A program made the translations under genes and the position numbers. Source: an uncultured Pseudomonadota bacterium (lineage in GTDB: Bacteria; Pseudomonadota; Gammaproteobacteria; Ga0077536). Taken from it: a stretch of 55,933 bases of DNA. The notes beneath the pieces are model-generated. The model was not told the origin of the DNA, did not search any database, and saw nothing but the letters and a program-made list of their open reading frames with translations. The DNA is taken from contig CAIKBL010000015.1 in the NCBI GenBank assembly GCA_903825645.1, positions 1 to 55,933 of the forward strand, given 5' to 3'. Positions 46,949-55,933 of this stretch are shown piece after piece (the first letter of the stretch is position 1; the number at the start of each line of letters is the position of its first letter).

Positions 46949-49325
46949 CGCGACCTCCTGCGGCCACCAATGTCACGGAAACGCTGGCGGGTAGTCCGGC
47001 AGCAAGGGCAGTCGCCGCGTAAATCAGGCAGCAACCATCCGGCACCACAGCGTCCATCTGCACGCTCGTCGCGACTTTGACCTCACCCACCTCGACCGTG
47101 ATCCTTGCGCCATCCGCGAGACCGAGACGCTCCAGGGTTCTGGGCGAAACATGCACCAGCTCATCGCCGGCTTGGGGCATCTGCTGTAGTGCCGGCGCGC
47201 GTCGCACGAGCGCATCCACACGGTACATCGGCACCTGCGTGATGCGTTCCAGCGTATTTGCGCCGACCACATCCTCCGCCGTACTCGGGAGGAGCTGATA
47301 GGCGGCCGGCATCGGCGCGAGCGTGTCGCAGGCATCATGGAGTTCGCGGGCCACTTCCTCACAACCCACGGCATCGAAGCCCGCCAACTGACACTGCGCA
47401 CCGATCGCGCGCAACACTTTCCAGGCCGCGCGGGCGACACCCGGTGGTTTTACGGCCGCACCAAACGCTTGCCATTCGCCCGCGCCATTCAAATAACTCC
47501 CCTCGTTCTCCGCGAAGGCGGCGATAGGCAGCATGAGGGTCGCGAGGGAATCGAGTTCCGGTGTGGCGTAGGCGGTCAGGGCCACGACACAATCCGCACG
47601 CTGCAAGGCCGACCGCATCGCCACCGGATCGGCGCAATCAGCGCTTGGCTCAATCCCGAGCAACAGATAAGTCGAGGCGGCCGGCTTCGGGTGGGTCTCG
47701 ACCGTGGCAAGCGCGCGTCCCGCGGGCCCCCGGTGGGGTACCGCGCCGGCGAGCCACGCGCCAGCGGCGTTGGCGCCTTCCATCAGCAGACTCAGCTGCG
47801 CGGGATAAAGCGCACAAAGCGCCCCCAGCAGACCCAACAGCACACCCCGCTGCGGATCCATGTGAACGCGGCTGCCGACCAGGACATGAATGCGCTGACA
47901 ACCTTGCAGACGCTGAGCGATTTCGACCGTCGCTGGATCCACGGCATATTGCCCAGCGGTCGGATCCGGCTTCCCACTGGCGTCGGCACAGGCACGCAAG
48001 AGCCCGCCCAGCGCGGCGCTGAGACGGCTCGGCGCGACGGTCAGTCGATCGGCCAATTCAAAGTTATAGTCCTGCGCAAGCGTATCGATGACGATCACGG
48101 GCACCCCGCGCAGCGCTGCTTTGCGCACGCGATGGTTGATCAGTGGCTGATCATGCCGCGGGTAACCGCCGACGATAATCACCGCATCCGCGCGTTCAAG
48201 CTCGGCAAGCGAGCCGCCAAGCGCGGGGAAAAGTGGCTCATTTGAGTCGGCCGAAAAATCGACCTGACGAAGCCGATGCTCTATCTGCTGGCTCCCGAAG
48301 CCCCGCACCAATCGCTGCAGTAGAAAAAATTCCTCGCAGGTGGACGACGGAGACGCCAGAGCGCTCAGGCCACTGCCAGATTTCTGCAGGGCCGCCACCG
48401 CAGTATTGAGTGCCGTTTCCCAGTCACATTCTCGCCACTGGCCAGCCTCTCGAATGCGGGGCGTCAGCAGGCGATCGGGACTGCCCAATCCCTGATAACT
48501 GAACCGGTCACGGTCTGAAATCCAGGTCTCGTTAGTCGCCTCGTTCTCGCGTGGCACGATCCGTTTAACGACCTGACCTTTGACGTGCGCATGTACATTG
48601 GAGCCCACGCAATCATGGGGTGCAATCGTATCGGACTGACGCAGCTCCCAGGCACGCGCAGAGTATCGATAGGGTTTTGAAGTCAGGGCGCCGACTGGGC
48701 AGAGATCAATCACATTACCGGAAAGCTCCGAGGTCATTGCCTGGGCGACGTAGGTACCAATCTCCACGTGCTCGCCGCGTCCAGTTGCGCCCAGCTCCCG
48801 CAGCCCTGCGATTTCCTCGCCAAAACGCACACACCGCGTACAGTGGATACACCGCGTCATATCCGTCTGCACGAGCGGGCCAATATTCTTGTCGCGCACA
48901 ACGCGCTTGCCTTCGGTGAACTGCGACACGGCGCTGCCATAGCCGAGCGCCAGATCTTGCAGTTCACACTCGCCGCCCTGATCGCAGATCGGACAATCCA
49001 GCGGGTGATTGATGAGCAGGAATTCCATGGTGGCCTGCTGCCCCGACACGGCCTTGGCGGAGCGCGTGAAGACCTTCATGCCCTCCATGACCGGTGTCGC
49101 GCAGGCCGGCTGGGGTTTGGGCGCCCTTTCCACTTCAACTAGACACATCCGGCAGTTAGCAGCGACACTCAATTTCTTGTGATAACAGAAGCGCGGGATA
49201 TAAATCCCTTCCGCATCCGTCACGTCAATGAGCATCGCGCCCTTGCGTGCCTGCAGCGGCCTACCATCGACCTCGATGGTGACCAAATCTTCGACTTTCG
49301 GGGCTTCAGTCAGCGTCGCGCTCAT
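46941..49325 (-). CDS. nuoG: NADH-quinone oxidoreductase subunit G
   Basis: 794 residues. N-terminal [2Fe-2S] domain (C47, C58, C61, C75), His-Cys [4Fe-4S] cluster [14 protein letters not shown], then [11 protein letters not shown] with CPVGALT, followed by a molybdopterin-oxidoreductase-like domain without cofactor ligands. The electron conduit of the peripheral arm of complex I. The extra N7 cysteine set of some NuoG proteins is not evident to me. Starts 43 bp after nuoF. Confidence 0.96.
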   Translation of the reverse strand: MSATLTEAPKVEDLVTIEVDGRPLQARKGAMLIDVTDAEGIYIPRFCYHKKLSVAANCRMCLVEVERAPKPQPACATPVMEGMKVFTRSAKAVSGQQATMEFLLINHPLDCPICDQGGECELQDLALGYGSAVSQFTEGKRVVRDKNIGPLVQTDMTRCIHCTRCVRFGEEIAGLRELGATGRGEHVEIGTYVAQAMTSELSGNVIDLCPVGALTSKPYRYSARAWELRQSDTIAPHDCVGSNVHAHVKGQVVKRIVPRENEATNETWISDRDRFSYQGLGSPDRLLTPRIREAGQWRECDWETALNTAVAALQKSGSGLSALASPSSTCEEFFLLQRLVRGFGSQQIEHRLRQVDFSADSNEPLFPALGGSLAELERADAVIIVGGYPRHDQPLINHRVRKAALRGVPVIVIDTLAQDYNFELADRLTVAPSRLSAALGGLLRACADASGKPDPTAGQYAVDPATVEIAQRLQGCQRIHVLVGSRVHMDPQRGVLLGLLGALCALYPAQLSLLMEGANAAGAWLAGAVPHRGPAGRALATVETHPKPAASTYLLLGIEPSADCADPVAMRSALQRADCVVALTAYATPELDSLATLMLPIAAFAENEGSYLNGAGEWQAFGAAVKPPGVARAAWKVLRAIGAQCQLAGFDAVGCEEVARELHDACDTLAPMPAAYQLLPSTAEDVVGANTLERITQVPMYRVDALVRRAPALQQMPQAGDELVHVSPRTLERLGLADGARITVEVGEVKVATSVQMDAVVPDGCCLIYAATALAAGLPASVSVTLVAAGGRGD

Positions 49326-49368
49326 GGGATTGGGGTTGCTCTCAATGCCGTGCTCAATGTTGCAAGAC

Positions 49369-50676
49369 TCACGCCGCCTGAGAGGCGCGCGCTTTATCCA
49401 GTAGGCTATGCCCGTGTTCGATGTAATGCTCGAATTCAGGACGGTACTGCCTGACGAAACTCCTCACGGGCATCGCCGCCGCGTCGCCAAGGGCGCAGAT
49501 AGTACGCCCTTCCATTTTGGATGCCACATTGTCCAGCCGATCGAGATCTTCCGGACGACCTTCACCGTCGACGATGCGGCACAGCATCCGATAGAGCCAA
49601 CCCGTACCTTCGCGACAAGGCGTGCACTGACCGCAGGATTCGGCGTAATAGAAACGCGAGATACGGCGCAGAACCTTGACCATGTCGGTGGTGTCGTCCA
49701 TGACGATGACGGCGCCTGATCCCAACATAGAGCCGGCTTTCGAAATCGAGTCGTAATCCATATCGAGGCCCATCATGATATGGCCGGGCAACACGGGTAC
49801 GGACGAGCCTCCCGGGATAACGGCCTTGAGGGGCCGTCCTTCACGCATTCCACCCGCGAGTTCAAGCAAGGCGCTGAAGGGGGTGCCCAGCGGGATCTCG
49901 AAGTTGCCCGGTCGTGCCACGTGGCCGCTGACCGAAAAAATCTTCGTCCCTAAATTATTGGGCTTGCCGTAACTCGAGAACCATTCTGCCCCGTTGCGCA
50001 GAATGGACGGCACCGAGGCAAAAGATTCTGTGTTGTTAATCGTGGTCGGCTTGCCATAGAGCCCGAAAGTTGCCGGGAAGGGTGGCTTAAAGCGAGGCTG
50101 GCCTTTTTTGCCTTCGAGGGACTCGAGCAGAGCCGTCTCTTCCCCACAGATATAGGCGCCCGCGCCCAGCGAGTCGTACAAATCGAAATCCACCCCGCTG
50201 CCGAGGACATTCTTGCCGAGCAGCCCAGCCGCGTAGGCATCTCGAAGCGCCGCAACGAAATGTTGGTACGGCTCATCCATGAATTCGCCGCGCAGGTAGT
50301 TGTAACCGACCGTCGCCCCAATCGCGTAGCCGGCAATGGCCATTCCTTCCACCAGCGCGTGGGGATTGAAACGCAGAATGTCGCGATCCTTGCAGGTACC
50401 TGGTTCGCTCTCGTCCGAATTACACACTACATATTTTTGTAGCCCAGGTGTCTTCGGCATGAAGCTCCACTTCAAGCCGGTTGGAAACCCGGCGCCACCG
50501 CGACCGCGTAACCCCGATGCCTTAACGGTCTCGATGACGTCATTGGGCGGAATCTGTTCACGCAGGATCCGCTCCCAGGCCGAATAACCGCCAAGGGCGC
50601 GATAGGTCGCCATCGACCAGGGGTCCGGATGACCTAACGTCGCGTAACAAGTCAAATTCAGTGGAATGTTGCTCAT
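49369..50676 (-). CDS. nuoF: NADH-quinone oxidoreductase subunit F
   Basis: 435 residues. Binds NADH and [36 protein letters not shown] and [16 protein letters not shown]. The SLBB-like region precedes the [4Fe-4S] N3 site [13 protein letters not shown] with the fourth Cys in ICALGDAAA. Overlaps nuoE by 4 bp. Confidence 0.97.
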   Translation of the reverse strand: MSNIPLNLTCYATLGHPDPWSMATYRALGGYSAWERILREQIPPNDVIETVKASGLRGRGGAGFPTGLKWSFMPKTPGLQKYVVCNSDESEPGTCKDRDILRFNPHALVEGMAIAGYAIGATVGYNYLRGEFMDEPYQHFVAALRDAYAAGLLGKNVLGSGVDFDLYDSLGAGAYICGEETALLESLEGKKGQPRFKPPFPATFGLYGKPTTINNTESFASVPSILRNGAEWFSSYGKPNNLGTKIFSVSGHVARPGNFEIPLGTPFSALLELAGGMREGRPLKAVIPGGSSVPVLPGHIMMGLDMDYDSISKAGSMLGSGAVIVMDDTTDMVKVLRRISRFYYAESCGQCTPCREGTGWLYRMLCRIVDGEGRPEDLDRLDNVASKMEGRTICALGDAAAMPVRSFVRQYRPEFEHYIEHGHSLLDKARASQAA

Positions 50677-51170
50677 GCGAGTCCCCCGAGGATTTCATCC
50701 ACCTTCTCAGGGGTCAAATTCTCATGATAGACATGGTCGACCATCATCATGGGGGCGCCACAGCAGGCTGCCAGGCATTCCTCTTCCAGCTTGAGATAAA
50801 ATTTCCCGTCCGGCGTCGATTCACCGACCTTAATCCCTAATCGCTTCTCGACATGCTCCAGCATCGATTCTCCCCCGCGCAGCATGCAGGAGATGTTGGT
50901 GCACACCGAAATACTGTGATGCCCTACCGGTTTGGTCTCGAACATGGAATAAAAGCTTGCTACTTCATAAACGGCGATACGCGGCAATCCAATATATGCG
51001 GCGACCGCGTCCATCAACTCGGTAGTCAGAAAACCGTGGTTCTCATGCTGCACTTCGCGCAGCGCGGCGAGCAACGCCGACTGCTTACGCTCTGCCGGAT
51101 ACTTGGCCAGCCATTCGTCGATCACGGCGCGCGCATGCGCTGAAATCAGGTTGGAATCAGAAGTCTGCAT
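50673..51170 (-). CDS. nuoE: NADH-quinone oxidoreductase subunit E
   Basis: 165 residues. Thioredoxin-like fold with the [2Fe-2S] N1a cluster ligands Cys90, Cys95, Cys132 and Cys136 (VCTNISCML and [10 protein letters not shown]). Part of the NADH-oxidising module with NuoF and NuoG. Confidence 0.97.
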   Translation of the reverse strand: MQTSDSNLISAHARAVIDEWLAKYPAERKQSALLAALREVQHENHGFLTTELMDAVAAYIGLPRIAVYEVASFYSMFETKPVGHHSISVCTNISCMLRGGESMLEHVEKRLGIKVGESTPDGKFYLKLEEECLAACCGAPMMMVDHVYHENLTPEKVDEILGGLA

Positions 51171-51185
51171 GAGCGTGCGTTCTCA

Positions 51186-52439
51186 TTATCGATCGATTTC
51201 GCCAAACACGACATCCATCGTGCCGATCACGGCCACGACGTCCGCGAGCATATGGCCCTGAACCATTTCATTCATGGCTGACAAGTGCGCAAAGCCCGGG
51301 GCTCGAGCTTTTAGCCGATAAGGCTTGTTGGCACCGTCGGACACCAAATAAATTCCGAATTCACCCTTCGGGTGCTCTACCGCCGCGTACACTTCGCCCG
51401 CGGGGACACAATAACCTTCAGTGAATAGTTTGAAGTGATGGATGAGCGACTCCATATCGCCCTTCATCTCGCCGCGTGTCGGTGGCGTCAGCTTGTGATC
51501 ATCAAGGATGACCGGGCCGGGATTTTGTCGCAGCCATTGCGCGCATTGCTTCAAGAGTCGGGCCGACTGGCGCATCTCCTCGACCCGGACGAGATAGCGA
51601 TCATAGCAATCACCATTAACCCCGACTGGAATATCGAAATCCAGATCCGCGTAAACCTCGTACGGCTGCTTCTTACGCAGATCCCACTCTACCCCGGAAC
51701 CCCGAAGCATGGGGCCGGTGAAGCCCAGTGCAAGTGCGCGCTCGGGTGTCACAATGCCGATGTCGACCGTGCGCTGTTTCCAGATCCGGTTATCCGTGAG
51801 CAGTGTCTCGTATTCATCGACACAGGCAGGGAAGCGATCCGCGAAGTTCTCGATGAAGTCGAGCATCGACCCCTGCCGCCCCTCGTTGAGCCGCCCGGCT
51901 TCTTTTTCCGTGCGCCATTTGGAGGTCAGATATTGCGGCATGCGGTCCGGTAGATCGCGATAGACACCACCCGGCCGGTAGTAAGTCGCGTGCATGCGCG
52001 TGCCGGATACCGCTTCGTAACAATCCATCAAATCTTCGCGTTCGCGGAAGCAGTACAGGAAGACGGTCATGGCACCGATGTCGAGCCCATGTGCGCCCAG
52101 CCACATCAAGTGGTTAAGAACGCGGGTAATCTCATCAAACATCACGCGGATGTACTGTGCGCGAACCGGCGGCGTGACCCCTAGAAGGCGCTCAATCGCC
52201 ATGACATAGGCATGCTCGTTGCACATCATGGACACGTAATCGAGCCGATCCATGTAACCGATACTTTGGTTGAACGGCTTGCTCTCTGCCAGCTTTTCCG
52301 TTCCCCGGTGCAGAAGCCCGATATGTGGATCGGCGCGTTCGATCACCTCGCCATCCATTTCAAGCACGAGCCGCAGCACCCCATGCGCCGCCGGGTGCTG
52401 GGGACCGAAGTTCAGAGTCATGTTGCGAATTTCAGGCAC
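51186..52439 (-). CDS. nuoD: NADH-quinone oxidoreductase subunit D
   Basis: 417 residues starting at a GTG ([20 protein letters not shown]). Forms the quinone-reduction site with NuoB. The family opening [45 protein letters not shown] and the final [19 protein letters not shown] are present. Separate from nuoC, unlike the fused nuoCD of enterics. Confidence 0.97.
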   Translation of the reverse strand: MPEIRNMTLNFGPQHPAAHGVLRLVLEMDGEVIERADPHIGLLHRGTEKLAESKPFNQSIGYMDRLDYVSMMCNEHAYVMAIERLLGVTPPVRAQYIRVMFDEITRVLNHLMWLGAHGLDIGAMTVFLYCFREREDLMDCYEAVSGTRMHATYYRPGGVYRDLPDRMPQYLTSKWRTEKEAGRLNEGRQGSMLDFIENFADRFPACVDEYETLLTDNRIWKQRTVDIGIVTPERALALGFTGPMLRGSGVEWDLRKKQPYEVYADLDFDIPVGVNGDCYDRYLVRVEEMRQSARLLKQCAQWLRQNPGPVILDDHKLTPPTRGEMKGDMESLIHHFKLFTEGYCVPAGEVYAAVEHPKGEFGIYLVSDGANKPYRLKARAPGFAHLSAMNEMVQGHMLADVVAVIGTMDVVFGEIDR

Positions 52440-52465
52440 GGTGTTCTCGTCAGGCTGGATTGCGA

Positions 52466-53143
52466 CTAATGGACCGCCCCGGGAGTGCGTCCGTCATCAC
52501 GGATCACACGCGGCACAAGAACACGGGGTTCGATAGAAACCGGCTGATAAACAACCCGTTTTTTATCCGCGTCGTACCGGACCTCAACGTATCCTTCGAG
52601 TGGGAAGTCTTTTCGGAATGGGTGACCGATGAAGCCGTAATCGGTGAGGATACGTCGTAGATCCGGGTGCCCCTGAAACAGGATGCCGAACAGATCAAAG
52701 GCTTCGCGCTCATACCAGTCTGCTACCGGCCAGATGTCGACTACCGAGCCCACCATGGGCTCGTTCTCATCCAACATGACCTTGACGCGTAAGCGTTGGT
52801 TCAACGCATAGGACAGCAGATGATAAACCACTGCGAAACGGCTCGCCGTCGCAGACGCATCGTCCCTCTGTCCCTTGCCCACAGCGCGGCTGAATCCGGA
52901 GGACGTGGCCTGCTGTGTAATCCAGTCCGCTTGACCAAAGGTGCTGTAATCCACACCGGCCAAGTCAACCAATTGTTCAAACTGGCACCCCGCGGTGTCC
53001 CGCAGCATCAGCATCGCATCCTGAACGTGGGCCGATTTAACCGTGATCGTGACCTCACCGCGGTCCACCACGTGACTCACGTATGCATCACCTAGTTTCT
53101 CGCTCAGTAGCGTACTGAGGGCATGCGCCTTACTTTCGTTCAT
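52466..53143 (-). CDS. nuoC: NADH-quinone oxidoreductase subunit C
   Basis: 225 residues. 30-kDa subunit of the peripheral arm. Signature [47 protein letters not shown] lies near the C-terminal end; the N-terminal half is variable and has a 20-residue loop rich in Ala/Ser/Arg not always seen. 26 bp upstream of nuoD. Confidence 0.96.
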   Translation of the reverse strand: MNESKAHALSTLLSEKLGDAYVSHVVDRGEVTITVKSAHVQDAMLMLRDTAGCQFEQLVDLAGVDYSTFGQADWITQQATSSGFSRAVGKGQRDDASATASRFAVVYHLLSYALNQRLRVKVMLDENEPMVGSVVDIWPVADWYEREAFDLFGILFQGHPDLRRILTDYGFIGHPFRKDFPLEGYVEVRYDADKKRVVYQPVSIEPRVLVPRVIRDDGRTPGAVH

Positions 53144-53155
53144 CGGATTTCGGTC

Positions 53156-53626
53156 TCAGCGTCGAATGGTGTTGGTCCGTTTGATTTTTTCCTGCAACTG
53201 GATGACCCCAAAAAGCAGCGCTTCGGCTGTTGGCGGGCACCCAGGCACATAAACATCCACCGGGACAATTCGATCGCAACCCCGGGTCACTGAATAGGAA
53301 TAGTGGTAATACCCACCGCCATTTGCACAGGAACCCATCGAAATGACCCATTTAGGTTCGGTCATCTGGTCATAAACTTTGCGTAACGCAGGGGCCATCT
53401 TGTTGACTAGTGTGCCGGCAACAATCATGACGTCGGACTGCCGGGGGCTCGGCCGGAACACAATGCCAAAGCGGTCAAGGTCATATCTCGACGCGCCGGC
53501 GTGCATCATTTCGACCGCGCAGCAGGCCAGCCCGAAGGTCATCGGCCAGAGCGAACCGGTCCGTGCCCAGTTGACGACATTATCAATACTGGTCGTGACA
53601 AAGCCGCGCTCCGCCATATCATTCAT
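53156..53626 (-). CDS. nuoB: NADH-quinone oxidoreductase subunit B
   Basis: 156 residues from ATG 53626, which shares an ATGA overlap with the nuoA stop; starts further upstream would lie inside nuoA. Holds cluster N2, the last iron-sulfur centre before quinone: Cys35, Cys36, Cys100 and Cys130 ([31 protein letters not shown]). Confidence 0.97.
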   Translation of the reverse strand: MNDMAERGFVTTSIDNVVNWARTGSLWPMTFGLACCAVEMMHAGASRYDLDRFGIVFRPSPRQSDVMIVAGTLVNKMAPALRKVYDQMTEPKWVISMGSCANGGGYYHYSYSVTRGCDRIVPVDVYVPGCPPTAEALLFGVIQLQEKIKRTNTIRR

Positions 53627-53991
53627 TCCCATTCCAGTGCGCCCTTTTTCCATTCGTAGATGAATCCGACCACCAGAATGGCGAGAAAAATCATCATGGC
53701 AAAAAACCCGTACAGCCCAATTTCGCGAAGAACCACGGCCCAGGGGAAAAAAAACGCAATTTCAAGGTCGAATAGAATGAACAGGATCGCGACAAGATAG
53801 TAACGCACGTCGAATTTCATGCGCGCGTCTTCGAATGGATCGAACCCACACTCGTAGGGCTCGGTTTTCTCCGGGTTCGCTTTGTAGACCCGCAGCAAAC
53901 GACCGATGCCATAACTCGCGCCCAGCGAGACGACGCCGACTGCGACCCCCACACCTAAGAACAAGAGAATTGGCAGGTAGAGTGCTAACAA
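53623..53991 (-). CDS. nuoA: NADH-quinone oxidoreductase subunit A
   Basis: 122 residues, three membrane helices. The loop [20 protein letters not shown] with Cys48 gates the quinone site, followed by [16 protein letters not shown]. First gene of the 14-gene nuo operon. tRNA-Leu and secG lie upstream on the same strand. Confidence 0.97.
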   Translation of the reverse strand: MLALYLPILLFLGVGVAVGVVSLGASYGIGRLLRVYKANPEKTEPYECGFDPFEDARMKFDVRYYLVAILFILFDLEIAFFFPWAVVLREIGLYGFFAMMIFLAILVVGFIYEWKKGALEWE

Positions 53992-54076
53992 GATTTACGT
54001 TCCCGTTTTCGTTTTTGTACGCACATGTCGCCGCAATACTGCCCCAGCGCCTGGGGCAGACTGAAGCCGGTGAAGA

Positions 54077-54161
54077 TGGTGCCGACGGTGAGACTCGAAC
54101 TCACACGGGTTTCCCCACCACCCCCTCAAGATGGCGTGTCTACCAATTTCACCACGTCGGC
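54077..54161 (-). tRNA. tRNA-Leu(GAG)
   Basis: 85 nt with encoded CCA. Acceptor stem GCCGACG/CGTCGGC, long variable arm, anticodon stem CCATC/GGTGG with loop TTGAGGG (anticodon GAG, reading CUC and CUU), T arm GTGAGTTCGAGTCTCAC. It sits between secG and nuoA on the same strand, a placement common in beta- and some gammaproteobacteria. Confidence 0.96.
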
Positions 54162-54210
54162 AACGAGTTTTTGTGCTCGCACAACTTCACGTCTTCAATC
54201 CGCGGCGAAT

Positions 54211-54243
54211 GATACGCGAGGTCTCCTCAAAAATCCTCGTATC
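54211..54243. other. Hairpin between secG and tRNA-Leu
   Basis: GATACGCGAGG and CCTCGTATC pair with a 2-nt bulge across a 13-nt loop. A run of nine T follows on the plus strand, but no plus-strand gene leads into it; for secG transcription on the minus strand it has no T tract after the stem. Confidence 0.3.
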
Positions 54244-54320
54244 ACCGCCGTTTTTTTTTATTTTATCGCCCCACCCACCGGCTATCTAATAGAACAGGCG
54301 CTCCGCGCGAAACATCACGC

Positions 54321-54722
54321 TCAATGCGCAGGCGCTTTTGCCGGGGGGATCTGGGGTAGATCAGCGGCCGGAGTCGGTGCTGTGGGGGCTGGTGTTGTGG
54401 CGGAGACCGGAGCGGTCACGGCAGGTACCGAGCCGGACTGCCGATTCACCTGCTGCTCGATTTGTTGACCAATGCTGACAGGGGCAGACTGCTTAGTGGC
54501 CAACCAGGCCAGCAGTAAACAGTTACCGAAGAAAATAATGGCGAGAATAGCCGTAGTGCGAGACAAAAAGGACGCAGATCCGCGTGCGCCGAAAACCGTG
54601 CCGGAAGCGCCGCCGCCAAAAGCCGCTCCCGCCGTGGCACCCCGCCCTTGCTGAAGGAGAATAATCGAAATCAAGCCGAGGGCGACCAAAACATGGACGA
54701 CAAGAAGAACAGTTTGCAACAT
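54321..54722 (-). CDS. secG: Preprotein translocase subunit SecG
   Basis: 133 residues. Two membrane helices (LLVVHVLVALGLISIILLQ and TTAILAIIFFGNCLLLAWLA) joined by the conserved LLQQGRGATAGAAFGGGASGTVFGARG loop, as in all SecG. Assists SecYE and SecA in protein export. The C-terminal ~50 residues are a Pro/Ala/Thr-rich tail, longer than in E. coli. Followed by tRNA-Leu and the nuo operon; tpiA, often found upstream, is absent here. Confidence 0.95.
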   Translation of the reverse strand: MLQTVLLVVHVLVALGLISIILLQQGRGATAGAAFGGGASGTVFGARGSASFLSRTTAILAIIFFGNCLLLAWLATKQSAPVSIGQQIEQQVNRQSGSVPAVTAPVSATTPAPTAPTPAADLPQIPPAKAPAH

Positions 54723-54901
54723 CTCAAGACTCCTGACAGGTTGTCACGGGCGGGCGTTCAGAGCACTTCATCGGGGCCCCGCCGGATGGCACGTGCGCCG
54801 TCGCTCGCATAGCACACGATCCCGGATTTCAAGGGCGACGAAGCTTAGCGGTCCACTCCGGCGAGATCAATCAACGCAACACGCCCTAGACCCCACAGGC
54901 C

Positions 54902-55795
54902 TCATCGTCGACGCATTCGGTTGCCCGGTCGAGTGGTGTCTGGCGCAGGTCGAGCCGACCGTGGTGGGGACGCCGCTGGCTCTGCGGGCGGCGGCACCCC
55001 CAAACCGACCGACTGGTATAGCTGTTCGAGCTCAGCGCCTTCGACTGGCGCATAGCGTCCTGCCGGCAAACGCCGCGGCAGCTGCAAGTTACCGAAGCGC
55101 ACGCGAATAAGGCGACTTACCGTTAACCCCTGAGACTCCCACAAGCGACGAACTTCTCGGTTACGACCTGTTTTAAGGCGACACGTGAACCATTCATTGA
55201 TGCCGCTACCAGGTTGCCGTTCAATTTCGTCGAAAACGAGTTTCTCGCCATCGACATCGACCCCGCTGCACAGGCGCGAGAGGGTTTCCTCGTCGGCCTT
55301 GCCGAAGATCCGGACCGCATACTCACGGGAAATTTGGTAGCTGGGATGCATGAGGCGATGGGCAAGCTCACCGTCAGTCGTAAAAACCAGCAGGCCCGCA
55401 GTGTTGAAATCCAGTCGTCCTACACCGACTAGCTGCCGACTCAGAGCGCGGGGAAAAAGCTCAAATACGGTGGGGCGCTGCTCTGGATCGGCGCGGGTAC
55501 AGACGGTTCCCGCCGGCTTATTCAGCAGGAGGACGACTGAGGGGACCCGCCGGGTCTCGGTGTACAAGGATTTGCCGTCCAGGGCGACTGACTGACTGCC
55601 GCGGATGCGCTGTCCCATGATGGCGACCTTTCCATCGACGGTAAGTCTGCCGGCCGCTATCCATTCCTCGACGGCTCGTCGTGAGGCGAGCCCCATGCGT
55701 GCCAACACTTTCTGGATACGTTCCGGGGGTGGCAAACCCGCCGGCGGCGGCACAGGAGGCGCCACGGGGGGCTTAGGTCGACGTGGCTGCATCAT
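54902..55795 (-). CDS. rluB: 23S rRNA pseudouridine synthase RluB-like
   Basis: 297 residues from ATG 55795. Pro-rich start, S4 RNA-binding domain about 26-72 (RIQKVLARMGLASRRAVEEWIAAGRLTVDG), then the RsuA/RluB catalytic domain: LLLNKPAGTVCT, GVGRLDFNTAGLLVFT with catalytic Asp129, and RLKTGRNREVRRLWE. Isomerises a uridine in domain V of 23S rRNA; the paralogue RluE/RluF or RsuA is less likely given length and tails. A basic, Pro-rich C-terminal tail is typical of RluB. The reading frame continues upstream of this ATG without a stop through the 9-bp repeat to the window edge, so the true start may lie outside. Confidence 0.88.
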   Translation of the reverse strand: MMQPRRPKPPVAPPVPPPAGLPPPERIQKVLARMGLASRRAVEEWIAAGRLTVDGKVAIMGQRIRGSQSVALDGKSLYTETRRVPSVVLLLNKPAGTVCTRADPEQRPTVFELFPRALSRQLVGVGRLDFNTAGLLVFTTDGELAHRLMHPSYQISREYAVRIFGKADEETLSRLCSGVDVDGEKLVFDEIERQPGSGINEWFTCRLKTGRNREVRRLWESQGLTVSRLIRVRFGNLQLPRRLPAGRYAPVEGAELEQLYQSVGLGVPPPAEPAASPPRSARPAPDTTRPGNRMRRR

Positions 55796-55801
55796 AATAA
55801 A

Positions 55802-55933
55802 CCTGACTCTGCTGACTCTGCTGACTCTGCTGACTCTGCTGACTCTGCTGACTCTGCTGACTCTGCTGACTCTGCTGACTCTGCTGACTCTGCTGACTCT
55901 GCTGACTCTGCTGACTCTGCTGACTCTGCTGAC
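55802..55933. repeat. Perfect 9-bp tandem repeat (CTGACTCTG), about 14.7 copies
   Basis: Period 9 without a single mismatch, running off the right edge. The unit is a multiple of three, and on the minus strand it is in frame with rluB, reading CAG AGT CAG (Gln-Ser-Gln) with no stop down to GTT ATT and the rluB ATG. It could be a coding minisatellite or an upstream length-variable element. The window probably ends here because an assembly could not cross it. Confidence 0.97.

Noticed and set aside
39325-53991. Novel system within the nuo operon
   Set aside because: Gene order, lengths and cofactor ligands are those of an ordinary 14-subunit complex I.
54211-54260. Rho-independent terminator on the plus strand
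   Set aside because: Hairpin plus T run look correct, but no plus-strand transcription unit leads into it; the bulged stem may be fortuitous.
55802-55933. CRISPR-like array
   Set aside because: The 9-bp units are contiguous with no spacers; it is a simple tandem repeat.

Overview
The window looks like a chromosomal contig from a GC-rich proteobacterium, most likely a gammaproteobacterium or a deep branch near the gamma/beta split. Reasons: GlnS-type glutaminyl-tRNA synthetase, a MaeB-type fused malic enzyme, a 14-gene nuo operon with separate nuoC and nuoD behind secG and tRNA-Leu, a PilZ/DUF1631/GGDEF/EAL protein and a PEP-CTERM protein. No sequence search was possible, so genus-level placement is open. 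The contig ends inside a perfect 9-bp tandem repeat, which may be why it stops there.

Layout. 1-5.9 kb: the tail of a truncated gene, a group 1 glycosyltransferase, a secreted formylglycine-generating-enzyme-like protein, a crotonase with altered active site, a large cysteine-rich YkgJ-like protein and diacylglycerol kinase. 5.9-18 kb: a Ser/Thr kinase with a cyclic-nucleotide-binding domain, overlapped by the gene for a 1169-residue PilZ-DUF1631-degenerate GGDEF-degenerate EAL protein; then glnS, tRNA-Arg(CCT), a SnoaL/DUF4440-like protein, an active-looking PAS-PAS-PAS-GGDEF diguanylate cyclase and an amidase. 18-27 kb: a decayed hsp20 gene, a MOSC protein, an AT-rich promoter region and a PEP-CTERM protein, a lemA-TPM-TPM operon, a YvlD-like membrane protein, a fatty acid desaturase and a PAS-like protein with a four-cysteine motif. 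27.6-39.3 kb: two more kinase-cNMP genes flanking pgi, then maeB, a MauG/CcpA-like dihaem peroxidase, SCO1/SenC, PCuAC and psd. 39.3-54 kb: nuoA-N on the minus strand, led by tRNA-Leu(GAG) and secG, then rluB at the right edge.

How the parts relate. Signalling is unusually dense: three paralogous cytosolic Ser/Thr kinases with cNMP-binding tails, one diguanylate cyclase with intact GGDEF and inhibitory site, and one large protein whose GGDEF and EAL domains look catalytically dead and which is encoded in overlap with kinase 1. The most interesting regulatory observation is that two distant genes, the PEP-CTERM protein and the dihaem peroxidase, each have a sigma-54 type -24/-12 promoter and, 120-130 bp further upstream, the same dyad TGTnAA-N6-TTACA. 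This looks like one shared enhancer-binding-protein regulon. Several 0.4-1 kb stretches contain no recognisable intact gene; one of them holds the hsp20 relic, so local gene decay is likely.
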